Below, one piece after another: positions 51,410 through 60,272 of a DNA stretch of 64,000 bases. The stretch is from JAAYYM01 sp035271065 (GTDB lineage: Bacteria > Bacillota > Clostridia > Lachnospirales > Lachnospiraceae): the NCBI GenBank assembly GCA_035271065.1, contig DATESB010000121.1, positions 4,242-68,241 on the forward strand, given 5' to 3'. Numbering within the stretch: position 1 is the stretch's first letter; each line of letters starts with the position of its first letter. The notes below the pieces were generated by a model. The model had not been told where the DNA came from, made no database searches, and saw only the letters and a program-made list of their open reading frames with translations. Position numbers and translations under genes: made by a program.

Positions 51410-52534
51410 ATGAAGAAGATGAGATTATTAGTATGTTTGCTCATCAGTACTATTGTGATTTTGAGCTTTGGTTGTGCAAAGGAAGAGGGACAGGGAGATA
51501 ATCCTGAAAATAATGAAGCAACACAGGAAACACAGAATGAACCAACATCAGAAGAAACCGATCAGGTATCCGGTGATGAAGCAACCGTGTCTGATGACGC
51601 AATCAGAAGTTATCTGACAGGTAAGGTGACTGATCCTGCAATTGCAAGAAGAAGACCTGTTGCGATTATGCTTAATAACTTAGAGGCGGCGCAGCCTATG
51701 CGTGGCGTATCCAGAGCAGACGTTGTCTATGAGGCGGTTGTAGAAGGCGGAATCACGAGATTAATGGGTATTTTTGAGAACTATGACGATTTGGATAGGA
51801 TTGGTTCTGTCAGAAGCTGCAGAAGTTATTATGTGTATTATGCATTGGAATTTGATGCAATTTATGCACATTATGGACAGGCTGCTTATGCGGTTCCGTT
51901 GTTGGAAGAGCCATATGTGGATAATTTGAGCGGTTTATCCAGTATCGGAAGTACTGTATTCTATAGGACAACCGACAGAAAGTCTCCGCATAATGTTTAT
52001 GCAAGCGCAGAAGGCATTAAAGCCGGTATTGAGAAACTTGGTTATGATACAGGTTATCGAAGCACCTATGAAGGAAAATTTACATTTGCTAAGGACGGAG
52101 AGTTCACAACAAATGAAGGTGGTAAGAGTGCAGAATATGTTGCACCTGGATATGTCATTAATGAGCCATGGTTTGAATATAATGAAGAAGATCAGAAATA
52201 TTATCGTTTCCAATATGGCGGACCACAGATTGATGAATTGACAGACGAGCAGATTTCATATGACAATATTGTGCTGCAATACAGTATGTGGCAGCAATTG
52301 GACGATAAGGATTATCTGGCATTTGACTGTCATAGCGGCGGAAAGATGCAGTTTATCACCGGCGGTAAGGTGGTAGACGGGTTCTGGATTCGTACTGTAG
52401 AAGGTGATGATAATCACGATGAGGGTGTTTCCAGATACTATACAAATGATGGTGAAGAAATTGTATTTAATCAGGGTAAGACCTGGATTTGTATTATTCA
52501 AGACACAAAGGCTGACAAAGTAGAGATAAAGTAA
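51410..52534 (+). CDS. DUF3048 (YerB-like) lipoprotein
   Basis: A 374-aa secreted lipoprotein of unknown function. The N-terminus is a lipoprotein signal with lipobox LSFGC, followed by an acidic, Gln/Glu-rich linker to about residue 70. The DUF3048 part contains RRPVAIMLNNLEAAQPM, ADVVYEAVVEGGITRLMGIF, RIGSVRSCRSYYVYYALEFD and a C-terminal YRFQYGGPQIDELTD segment. Homologue in Bacillus is YerB. A GAGG site lies before the ATG. It is nine bases from the flippase gene. Confidence 0.9.
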   Translation: MKKMRLLVCLLISTIVILSFGCAKEEGQGDNPENNEATQETQNEPTSEETDQVSGDEATVSDDAIRSYLTGKVTDPAIARRRPVAIMLNNLEAAQPMRGVSRADVVYEAVVEGGITRLMGIFENYDDLDRIGSVRSCRSYYVYYALEFDAIYAHYGQAAYAVPLLEEPYVDNLSGLSSIGSTVFYRTTDRKSPHNVYASAEGIKAGIEKLGYDTGYRSTYEGKFTFAKDGEFTTNEGGKSAEYVAPGYVINEPWFEYNEEDQKYYRFQYGGPQIDELTDEQISYDNIVLQYSMWQQLDDKDYLAFDCHSGGKMQFITGGKVVDGFWIRTVEGDDNHDEGVSRYYTNDGEEIVFNQGKTWICIIQDTKADKVEIK

Positions 52535-52543
52535 GGTGTATCG

Positions 52544-54193
52544 ATGGAAAGCAGCAGAAACAATAAACGTGCAAACTTTATAGTCCAAGGTGGAGTGTTA
52601 GCGGCGGCAGGCATCATATCAAGATTGATAGGACTGCTTTACAGAGTGCCTCTTACAAACATCATAGGCGATGAAGGAAACGGTCTGTATGCTGCGGCTT
52701 TTCAAATCTATTCCATTATGCTGTTATTATCTTCTTACAGCCTGCCTCTTGCTGTATCTAAATTAGTGTCACAAAGAATCAGCAAGGGACAATATAAAAA
52801 TGCAAGAAAAATTTTCAGAGGTGCACTGTTGTTTGCCCTAATATCGGGCTGCATAGTGTGCCTTGTTGTGTTCTTCGGCGCGGATTTCTTCTCTGGCACA
52901 TTGATGACGGAACCTAAAAGTGCAATTGCATTGCGTGTTTTGGCGCCAACACTTTTGGTGGTGGCCCTGATGGGTGTTGTAAGAGGATACTTTCAGGGAA
53001 TGGGCACAATGATGCCAACTGCCATTTCGCAGATTTTGGAACAAATTATCAATGCGATTGTTTCAATTGCAGCAGCTACCTTCCTATTTGCATATGGCAC
53101 AAAGGTTGCGGCGTTGCTACATGATAATTCCTATGCATCTGCATATGGTGCGGCCGGTGGCACCATCGGTACCGGGGCGGGTGCTCTGACCGGTTTGTTG
53201 TTTTTGGCACTTGTTTTATTGACACAAAGGGGTGTTCTGCGTCGTCAATCATTAAAAGATGGCACACGTTATGAAGAGAGTTATGGTCAGATATTCCGCG
53301 TATTGTTGATTACAATACTTCCGGTTATTCTGAGTGCAGCAGTCTATAATATCAGTGATCCGCTGGATCAGGGTATCTTTAATTATATTATGACCAGAGA
53401 TGGCATGGGAGATAAGCAGACTGCATTATGGGGGATGTTCTCCGGTAAATACAGAGTACTTACCAATGTACCGATTGCTTTGGCAAGTGCGATTTGCGCG
53501 TCCATGATGCCGACACTCACCGAGGCGATGGAGAATGGCGACCACCGTTCGGCAAGACATAAAGTCAGTACTGCTACAAGATTTACGATGATTATTGCAA
53601 TTCCTTGTGCAGTTGGGTTAGCGGTGCTTGGCAAACCGATTATTTCTATGTTGTTTACAGGAGAGATTGATATACCTGCAAGACTTCTGCAGGTTGGTTC
53701 GATTTCTGTAGTATTCTATACGTTGTCGACACTTTCCAATGGAGTGCTACAGGGGATTGATAAGTTGAATATACCGGTTAAAAATGCATTTATTGCACTG
53801 GCTGTTCATTTGGCGTCGCTTTATATTATGCTTGAAGTATTTGATTTGCAGTTATATGCAGTTGTATTCTCATGCATTATCTTTGCACTTGTGATGTGCA
53901 TTCTGAATGGGCTGTCTGTACGCAAATATTTACGCTATACACAGGAGGTAAAACGTACCTTTATTATACCGGCAATGTCATCAGCAGTTATGGGCGTTGT
54001 GTGTTGGCTTTCACATTTATTACTTTCCAAGATATGTTCCGTTGTACCGGCAACGCTGATTTCCATTCTGATTGGTGTAATTGTATACTTTTTCACGTTA
54101 CTTGCATTAAGAGGTGTAAAAGAGTCAGAACTGCGTAATATGCCGGGCGGAGATTTCTTAGTCATCATTGCAAGAATGTTTCGCTTGATGTAA
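52544..54193 (+). CDS. SpoVB/YtgP-like lipid flippase (MOP superfamily)
   Basis: A 549-aa integral membrane protein of about 14 spans, belonging to the polysaccharide transport/SpoVB-MurJ group that flips lipid-linked precursors. Motifs: the N-terminal GGVLAAAGIISRLIGLLYRVPL, GDEGNGLYAAAFQIYSIMLL, and GYFQGMGTMMPTAISQILEQ, typical of SpoVB and YtgP. An AAGGTG site is upstream. Whether it acts in spore cortex (SpoVB) or vegetative wall synthesis (YtgP/Amj-type) cannot be told from sequence. A BofC-domain gene follows. Confidence 0.9.
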   Translation: MESSRNNKRANFIVQGGVLAAAGIISRLIGLLYRVPLTNIIGDEGNGLYAAAFQIYSIMLLLSSYSLPLAVSKLVSQRISKGQYKNARKIFRGALLFALISGCIVCLVVFFGADFFSGTLMTEPKSAIALRVLAPTLLVVALMGVVRGYFQGMGTMMPTAISQILEQIINAIVSIAAATFLFAYGTKVAALLHDNSYASAYGAAGGTIGTGAGALTGLLFLALVLLTQRGVLRRQSLKDGTRYEESYGQIFRVLLITILPVILSAAVYNISDPLDQGIFNYIMTRDGMGDKQTALWGMFSGKYRVLTNVPIALASAICASMMPTLTEAMENGDHRSARHKVSTATRFTMIIAIPCAVGLAVLGKPIISMLFTGEIDIPARLLQVGSISVVFYTLSTLSNGVLQGIDKLNIPVKNAFIALAVHLASLYIMLEVFDLQLYAVVFSCIIFALVMCILNGLSVRKYLRYTQEVKRTFIIPAMSSAVMGVVCWLSHLLLSKICSVVPATLISILIGVIVYFFTLLALRGVKESELRNMPGGDFLVIIARMFRLM

Positions 54194-54223
54194 TCAAAAG
54201 TAAAGACATGTATTACACATAAA

Positions 54224-54254
54224 TGAATAGCTTAAATAAAAGAAGTCCATAATA
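54224..54254 (+). promoter_or_regulatory. Sigma-G-like (forespore) promoter of the BofC-domain gene
   Basis: TGAATA (54224-54229) and CATAATA (54248-54254) are separated by 18 bases. This fits the Bacillus sigma-G consensus GHATR-N18-CATHHTA as I recall it. No good sigma-A promoter is seen in the same gap. Sigma assignment is inference. Confidence 0.5.
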
Positions 54255-54281
54255 TATGTAAAATCTAAGGTGAGGTGACCT

Positions 54282-54956
54282 ATGAAAAAGACATATTTTA
54301 TTGGCTTCTTTTGTTGTGTAATTGTGTTGGGATTTGTTTATTTAAGTGCTTATTATTATACCGTTACGTATCTTTCTGATGCGCCGGTTAAGTTAAAGAG
54401 TGAAAGTGAAGTAAAAGAGTCTGAACAGACAAAACAGCCGGTTAAAGAGCAAGAGGTAGCAAAAGTAGGGGACGATAATTCAGAAGCAGTTTTTGTTGAT
54501 ACAAACGATAAACCGAAGGTGCAGGCCGGTACAGAATATATTGTGGAAGAATATGATTTGAATCAATATACCCTAATGGAGAAAACAGAAGAGATACCGT
54601 TTGAGTATATCGGATTGACACGTGAAGAGTTAATTGGTGTGATTGAGGACTATTGCAATTATCCGACAGAGGAAGATTTGAACGCAGGGTTTGAGTCTCT
54701 GAAACTGGTTTCTTTTTCTGAGGAAAAGGTCATTGTTCGCAAATCCTTCCGTCCGATAGAACTTCCCGAAAGTTTTTATTTGGTGGTAGAAAATCATTAT
54801 GTCTCTGTTTATTGTGATGATAAGAAAACAATTTATATGTATACCGGAATTGCATTGGATAGTCTGCCGGAGGACATTCAGAAGGAAGTATTGGCAATGA
54901 AGTATATTGCATCAATAGAGGAATTATATGGTTTTTTGGAAACCTATTCAAGTTAA
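54282..54956 (+). CDS. BofC C-terminal-domain protein
   Basis: A 224-aa protein with an N-terminal signal-anchor (about 5-27), a charged Glu/Lys linker (about 38-85) and a C-terminal BofC-type domain (about 100-224). The C-terminal part, with ESFYLVVENHYVSVY, TIYMYTGIALDSLPEDIQKE and ELYGFLETYSS, is the strong match. In Bacillus BofC is a forespore protein that restrains SpoIVB signalling to pro-sigma-K processing. A sigma-G-like promoter agrees with forespore expression. Whether a SpoIVB/sigma-K checkpoint exists in this organism is unknown. AAGGTGAGGTG precedes the ATG. Confidence 0.8.
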   Translation: MKKTYFIGFFCCVIVLGFVYLSAYYYTVTYLSDAPVKLKSESEVKESEQTKQPVKEQEVAKVGDDNSEAVFVDTNDKPKVQAGTEYIVEEYDLNQYTLMEKTEEIPFEYIGLTREELIGVIEDYCNYPTEEDLNAGFESLKLVSFSEEKVIVRKSFRPIELPESFYLVVENHYVSVYCDDKKTIYMYTGIALDSLPEDIQKEVLAMKYIASIEELYGFLETYSS

Positions 54957-54992
54957 ATGACAGACTATTTTGCAATGAAAGACCGATTTGTG

Positions 54993-55021
54993 TTGCAATT
55001 ATAGACAATATAAGGTAATAT
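54993..55021 (+). promoter_or_regulatory. Promoter of the hybrid histidine kinase operon
   Basis: TTGCAA (54993-54998), 17 bases, TAATAT (55016-55021). The transcript leader would carry the palindrome TGTATATATACA (55023-55034). Confidence 0.55.
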
Positions 55022-55110
55022 ATGTATATATACACATAAGATAGACACAAAGATGGGAATCCTTTTATGAAGAAAAGTCGCATTATCTTAATATCATCTA
55101 TATTTCCATT

Positions 55111-57297
55111 TTGGTTATTATGACATTTGCGGATTTTATTATCCGTGTTAATCTCAATGCTCACAAGGAAGCAAATAGTGAACTTGAGAATATTTCTACG
55201 CAGGCATGTAATGCTGTAGATGTTACCATTGAGAATTCCATTCTTTCGTTGAGAGAAATTTCGATTGCTTTTTTGGACATGAGAAGCATGGAGGAACAGG
55301 ATGTTTTAGAAATATTGCAAAAAGTTTCTGAAAGTACACCATTTACGAATATGTGTATTATTGATGAAAGCGGAAACGGAATCTTTGATAATGGTGAAAA
55401 ACGGAATTTGTCAGATCGAGATTACTATATAAACGGAATAAAGGGACAATCAGGTATTTCTGAAGTGATTACATCAGCAATCACAGGTCAAAAATATCTG
55501 ATTTTGTATGCGCCGATTTATGAACAAGATGGTGAGGTTATTGGCGTTGTTCAGGGAGCCTATGATATGGCAGCTTTATCGAAAATCATCGATGCGGACA
55601 GTTTTGACAATCAAGGAAATACGTATCTGTTTAATATTAAGGGAGAACTAATCCTTGGGTCTGCCAATGTCGGCAATCTGGATATGGGAGATAATGTTTT
55701 TGAATACTTTGAAGAAAATGTGAAATTTACAGAGAAAGAAAAGAAGCAATTCTATGACAATATCCATGCAGGTATCTCCGGTTTTGCACACTATGAGAAA
55801 GAGGGTATCGAGTACGTCGGCTTTTATCAGCCTCTTAATGCAGAAGGTTGGTATATTATCAATGTAATATCCCATCAATTGGTGGCAAGTCGTATACTGG
55901 GAATATCCAAATTTGCACTTTCGTTTTTTGTAAAATGTTTGTTTTTCTTTTGCTTGATGTTTGGGTGGGTACTTAGGACAGAACGCAGGAGAAAGCAGAT
56001 GGAGTTGAAAATTGCAAATGAGGCGCATCTTTCTCAATTGCTGCAGGAGCAGAAGAAGAGCAATCAGTTGATTCTTGAGTCCGTAAAACTGGCAAAACAG
56101 GCAAACAGAACCAAGAGTGAGTTCCTTTCGCGCATGTCTCATGAAATCAAGACGCCGATTAATGCAATTATCGGTATGAATGAGATGGCGAGAAATAATA
56201 TGGAAAACGCTGATGTACAGCTAAAATGTTTTGACAGAATTGATGTTGCTTCTAAGGAACTGTTGGTGATGTATCAAAGATTGCTGAATCATTCGGAAGA
56301 TGAAGACAAAAAGTTAAGACTCTCTGATGAGATAGTCAATTTATATGAATTACTAACGTTGGTACAGAAACAAATGCAAGAAGATATCAATGAGAAATCG
56401 TTACAAATCAATTGGCAGTTACAGATACCCAAAGAGTATGGAGTCATTACGGATGGGGAATGCCTGCATTTGATATTGGTGAATATATTGCGTAATGCAA
56501 TTAAGTATTCACCAAACAACAGTGAAATTATCTTTAAAGCTGAACTGATAGAAGATGCGAAATCCTTTGCAGTGTGTGGATTTGAAGTGCATGATCATAT
56601 GACGGATATTAATCAACAGGAATTGAATGAACTTTTGGATATTTACGAAAGCGGTCAGCGCTTCCATAAAGAAAGCACAGGAATTGAGTTGAGAATTGCT
56701 TACAATCTGACTATCTTGATGAACGGACTCATGACCGGAAAAGTTGTGAAAGGAAAAGGCACAATCATACATATTGATGTTCCGATGCGGAAGGCACAGA
56801 CGACAGCCACGGAAGAGATGACGAAAAATGCAGTGAAACCGGTTTTAAATGCTTTGGAGAAGAAAGAATATCATTTGGCCGGAAAGCATATTTTGCTGGT
56901 TGAAGATAATGACATCAACATGGAAATAGCAAAAATGTATCTTGAAGAAGTTAATGCGGAGATTACCACAGCTGTAGACGGAAAGATTGCCCTACAAAAA
57001 TATTTGGAGGCGCCTGCGGGGTATTATGATATGATTTTGACGGATATCAGAATGCCGAATATGGACGGAAGGGATTTAGCAAAATCTGTGCGTGAGGCGA
57101 AACACGCAGATGCTGCAACCATTCCGATTCTTGCAATGTCCGCGGATGCTTTTTCCGAAGATATTAAGTTGTCGCAAAGTATCGGAATGGATGATTACAT
57201 TATGAAACCAATCCAAAAAGAGGATTTATATGATATACTGAAGAAGTATCTGGTGTCGTCAGCAGATGATACTGATTTGGAGGAAGTAAAAACATGA
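55111..57297 (+). CDS. Hybrid histidine kinase with Cache-like sensor; apparent N-terminal frameshift
   Basis: Membrane sensor kinase with C-terminal receiver. From the TTG at 55111 (728 aa): truncated first span, Cache/PAS-like sensor (about 20-255), second span (265-288), HisKA with MSHEIKTPINAI (H344), ATPase domain (about 440-560) and receiver (592-712) with D645 and K699. In the ATPase domain the N box is normal (NILRNAIKY), but the G1 box has DHMTD for DTGxG and the G2 region reads STGIELRI. The natural start seems to be ATG 55067 (MKKSR...), which is one base out of frame; adding an A to AAAA at 55073-55076 would give MKKKSHYLNIIYISILVIM in frame. Either a mutation, a sequencing error or a non-standard start. 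Its stop overlaps the next gene. Confidence 0.8.
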   Translation: MVIMTFADFIIRVNLNAHKEANSELENISTQACNAVDVTIENSILSLREISIAFLDMRSMEEQDVLEILQKVSESTPFTNMCIIDESGNGIFDNGEKRNLSDRDYYINGIKGQSGISEVITSAITGQKYLILYAPIYEQDGEVIGVVQGAYDMAALSKIIDADSFDNQGNTYLFNIKGELILGSANVGNLDMGDNVFEYFEENVKFTEKEKKQFYDNIHAGISGFAHYEKEGIEYVGFYQPLNAEGWYIINVISHQLVASRILGISKFALSFFVKCLFFFCLMFGWVLRTERRRKQMELKIANEAHLSQLLQEQKKSNQLILESVKLAKQANRTKSEFLSRMSHEIKTPINAIIGMNEMARNNMENADVQLKCFDRIDVASKELLVMYQRLLNHSEDEDKKLRLSDEIVNLYELLTLVQKQMQEDINEKSLQINWQLQIPKEYGVITDGECLHLILVNILRNAIKYSPNNSEIIFKAELIEDAKSFAVCGFEVHDHMTDINQQELNELLDIYESGQRFHKESTGIELRIAYNLTILMNGLMTGKVVKGKGTIIHIDVPMRKAQTTATEEMTKNAVKPVLNALEKKEYHLAGKHILLVEDNDINMEIAKMYLEEVNAEITTAVDGKIALQKYLEAPAGYYDMILTDIRMPNMDGRDLAKSVREAKHADAATIPILAMSADAFSEDIKLSQSIGMDDYIMKPIQKEDLYDILKKYLVSSADDTDLEEVKT

Positions 57298-58541
57298 GAG
57301 TTGCAATTATAGGTGGTGGCGCATCGGGAATGACAGCGGCAATCACTGTAGCATCCGGTGGAAACGATGTGACGATTGTGGAACATATGGATCGCATCGG
57401 TAAAAAGATACTGGTAACCGGAAACGGCAAGTGTAATTTGACCAATACCAATCAAGGGTTGGAATTTTATCACGGAACGCATCCGGAGTATGCCAAAACA
57501 ATATTGGAGCAATGCAGTTATAAGGATACCTTGCAGTTTTTCACAAGACTCGGTATTTATACAAAGAACCGTAATGGCGGTTTATACCCATATTCAGAAC
57601 AGGCATCAGCTGTTCTGGATGTTTTACGTATGGAATTAAAAAGGCTTAAAGTAGAATTGTTGACAGAAACCAAAGTGGTTCGGATAGAACCTTTCAAGGC
57701 AACACAAAGCGATGCCTTGGCGCACCCAAAATTCAAGGTATTGTTAAAACAGCAAAAAAAAGAATTGACGCGGGAGTTTGACAGAGTTATTATTGCAACG
57801 GGCTCAAAAGCAGCAAAGCATACAGGTTCTGACGGAAGTGGTTATGAACTGGCACGAACACTTGGACATACGGTAATTGAACCGCGTCCGGCACTTGTGC
57901 AATTACTATCGAAACAACCTTTTTTTAAGTCGATTGCAGGGATTCGATGTGATGCAAGATTGACGCTGTTGATTGATGGACAGTATCAAGAAGAGGAACG
58001 TGGCGAATTACAATTGACAGACTACGGAATATCGGGAATTCCGGTATTTCAAATCAGTTATTTGGCTTCACGCGCTTTATATAAGAAGAAGGATGTCAGG
58101 GTAGAAATCGATTTTATGCCTGATATGCCAACGGTCGGCGACATGAAAGAAATGATTTTGGGTAGAGTGAAAGCATGCCCGAATAAGGAACTTCATGAAC
58201 TGATGATAGGTGTCTTTCATAAAAATCTGTGCCAATTGTTTTTGAAAATGAATGACCTAAAGAGCAATCGTCCGGTAAGCGAACTGACCGAAGAAGAAAT
58301 AGGAGCTTTTGCAAGATTAATCAAACGTTTTCCGGTATTGATTGCAGATACCAATTCTTTTGAACATGCACAAACCTGTACGGGTGGTGTGGATACAGCG
58401 GAACTTACTGATACATTGGAATCAAAAATTGTTCCGGGTTTGTATTTTACAGGTGAAATCATTGATATTGACGGAGCCTGCGGAGGTTATAATTTACAGT
58501 GGGCATGGTCTACCGGAATGCTTGCGGGAAGAACATTATGA
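57294..58541 (+). CDS. HI0933/BaiN-family flavoprotein
   Basis: A 415-aa NAD(P)/FAD-dependent oxidoreductase of the HI0933-like family. The FAD dinucleotide motif GGGASGMTAAITVASGG opens the protein; VTGNGKCNLTN is the family signature, VIIATGSKA follows, and the C-terminal TGEIIDIDGACGGYNLQWAWSTG closes the FAD site. Some relatives (BaiN) act in bile-acid dehydroxylation, but most have no known substrate, and none is inferred here. Its ATG overlaps the kinase stop (ATGA), and its stop overlaps the next flavoprotein. Confidence 0.9.
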   Translation: MRVAIIGGGASGMTAAITVASGGNDVTIVEHMDRIGKKILVTGNGKCNLTNTNQGLEFYHGTHPEYAKTILEQCSYKDTLQFFTRLGIYTKNRNGGLYPYSEQASAVLDVLRMELKRLKVELLTETKVVRIEPFKATQSDALAHPKFKVLLKQQKKELTREFDRVIIATGSKAAKHTGSDGSGYELARTLGHTVIEPRPALVQLLSKQPFFKSIAGIRCDARLTLLIDGQYQEEERGELQLTDYGISGIPVFQISYLASRALYKKKDVRVEIDFMPDMPTVGDMKEMILGRVKACPNKELHELMIGVFHKNLCQLFLKMNDLKSNRPVSELTEEEIGAFARLIKRFPVLIADTNSFEHAQTCTGGVDTAELTDTLESKIVPGLYFTGEIIDIDGACGGYNLQWAWSTGMLAGRTL

Positions 58542-60229
58542 TACAGATAAATCAAATAAAACTGCCGATATCTCATACGGAAGAGGATTTAAGGAATAAG
58601 ATAGGCAGTCTCTTGAAACTGCATAAGCATCAGGAAAGCATGGGTGAAATTACATTTACCTATGAAATCATAAAAAAGTCAATTGATGCACGTAAGAAAC
58701 CGGATATTTATTTTATATATTCGGTTCTTGTTATGTTGAAAAATGGAAATGAAAGTAAAATCGTCAAACTGGTTAACAGTAATAGTATTATGTTAACAAA
58801 GGCGAAAGAGTATGAATTTTTTGAAACAATTAAGACAATTAAATCGGAGAATTGTCCTCGCCCAGTGATTGTCGGCAGTGGACCTGCGGGATTGTTTTGC
58901 GCGTATCTGCTTGCTGAAGCAGGGATGAAACCCATTGTCATCGAGCAGGGGGAATGCGTAGAAAAGCGCAAAGAAAGCGTTACCAACTTTTGGGATGATA
59001 AAAGCGCATTAAATCCTAACTCAAATGTACAATTCGGAGAAGGCGGTGCAGGAACTTTCTCAGATGGGAAATTGAATACACTGGTGAAAGATGCATGCGG
59101 AAGAAATAAGTTTGTATTAGAGACATTTGTGAAATTTGGAGCCAAGCAGGAAATTCTGTTTGAAAACAAGCCCCATCTGGGAACGGATGAATTGGTTCAT
59201 ATCGTCAGAAATATGCGTGAATATATCATAGAAATGGGTGGAGAATTTCTGTTTTCCACAAAAATGACAGGCATTCTGACAGAGGTAGGTGCTGTAACAG
59301 GGGTTCGATTACTTGATTTGTCGAAGGAAGAAAACATATCGAAGAAACAGGCAGAATATACACGGATGACGAATTGCGTAATCCTTGCAATCGGTCACAG
59401 CGCAAGAGACACTTTCTATATGCTGCGTGATGAAAAAGTGGAAATGCAGGCAAAATCCTTTGCTGTCGGTCTGCGTATAGAGCATCCGCAAGTACAAATA
59501 AATCAAAATCAATATGGAATTGAACAGCCGGAAATTAATCCGAAAACGTGCAAACTTCCTCCGGCGGAATATAAATTAACCAATCAGGCAGAAAACGGAC
59601 GCGGTGTTTATTCGTTCTGTATGTGCCCCGGCGGATATGTGGTCAATGCTTCCTCTGAAGAAAAAAGGCTTGCCATTAACGGTATGAGTTACAGTAAGCG
59701 GGACGGACAGAATGCAAACAGTGCATTGATTGTATCAATAACTCCGGATGATTTCGGAAATGATGATGCACTTGCAGGCATAGAGTTTCAGCGCCGCCTT
59801 GAAGAGAAAGCGTATCAACTTGGCAGTGGAAGTGTGCCGATACAATTATACGGAGATTTCAAAAAGAGTGTTGCGGGAAATTCAACCACTTCAGAACTCT
59901 TTGGCGAAGTAAAGCCATGTATCAAGGGTGCGTACCAATTTGCACCGCTTCATGAATTATTGCCACAGGAACTAAATGAAGCATTGGTTGAAAGCATCGA
60001 ACACTTTGGACATTCCATTCATAATTTCAATCGTCCGGATGCAGTTTTATCAGGTGTTGAGAGCAGGACTTCTTCTCCGGTCAGGATTGTAAGGGATGAA
60101 AGCGGGCAGTCAAATATCAGGGGATTATATCCTGCGGGAGAAGGTGCCGGATATGCAGGTGGAATTACATCGGCAGCAATGGACGGCATGAAGATAGCAG
60201 AAAAAATACTAGGTTATTTACAGACATAA
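58538..60229 (+). CDS. Uncharacterised FAD-dependent dehydrogenase (COG2509-like)
   Basis: A 563-aa flavoprotein. The N-terminal 100 residues are a separate alpha/beta region, followed by the FAD motif VIVGSGPAGLFCAYLLAEAG, the family segment NVQFGEGGAGTFSDGKLNT, GRNKFVLETFVKFGA, and the C-terminal GLYPAGEGAGYAGGITSAAMDG. The family is widespread in Firmicutes with no settled substrate. The start at 58538 overlaps the previous stop by four bases (ATGA). Together with the kinase and the HI0933 protein it forms three translationally coupled genes. Confidence 0.88.
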   Translation: MIQINQIKLPISHTEEDLRNKIGSLLKLHKHQESMGEITFTYEIIKKSIDARKKPDIYFIYSVLVMLKNGNESKIVKLVNSNSIMLTKAKEYEFFETIKTIKSENCPRPVIVGSGPAGLFCAYLLAEAGMKPIVIEQGECVEKRKESVTNFWDDKSALNPNSNVQFGEGGAGTFSDGKLNTLVKDACGRNKFVLETFVKFGAKQEILFENKPHLGTDELVHIVRNMREYIIEMGGEFLFSTKMTGILTEVGAVTGVRLLDLSKEENISKKQAEYTRMTNCVILAIGHSARDTFYMLRDEKVEMQAKSFAVGLRIEHPQVQINQNQYGIEQPEINPKTCKLPPAEYKLTNQAENGRGVYSFCMCPGGYVVNASSEEKRLAINGMSYSKRDGQNANSALIVSITPDDFGNDDALAGIEFQRRLEEKAYQLGSGSVPIQLYGDFKKSVAGNSTTSELFGEVKPCIKGAYQFAPLHELLPQELNEALVESIEHFGHSIHNFNRPDAVLSGVESRTSSPVRIVRDESGQSNIRGLYPAGEGAGYAGGITSAAMDGMKIAEKILGYLQT

Positions 60230-60272
60230 AAAAAGAGGATATACTTGAGAGAAATGAGAGAGGGAGTAGTGT

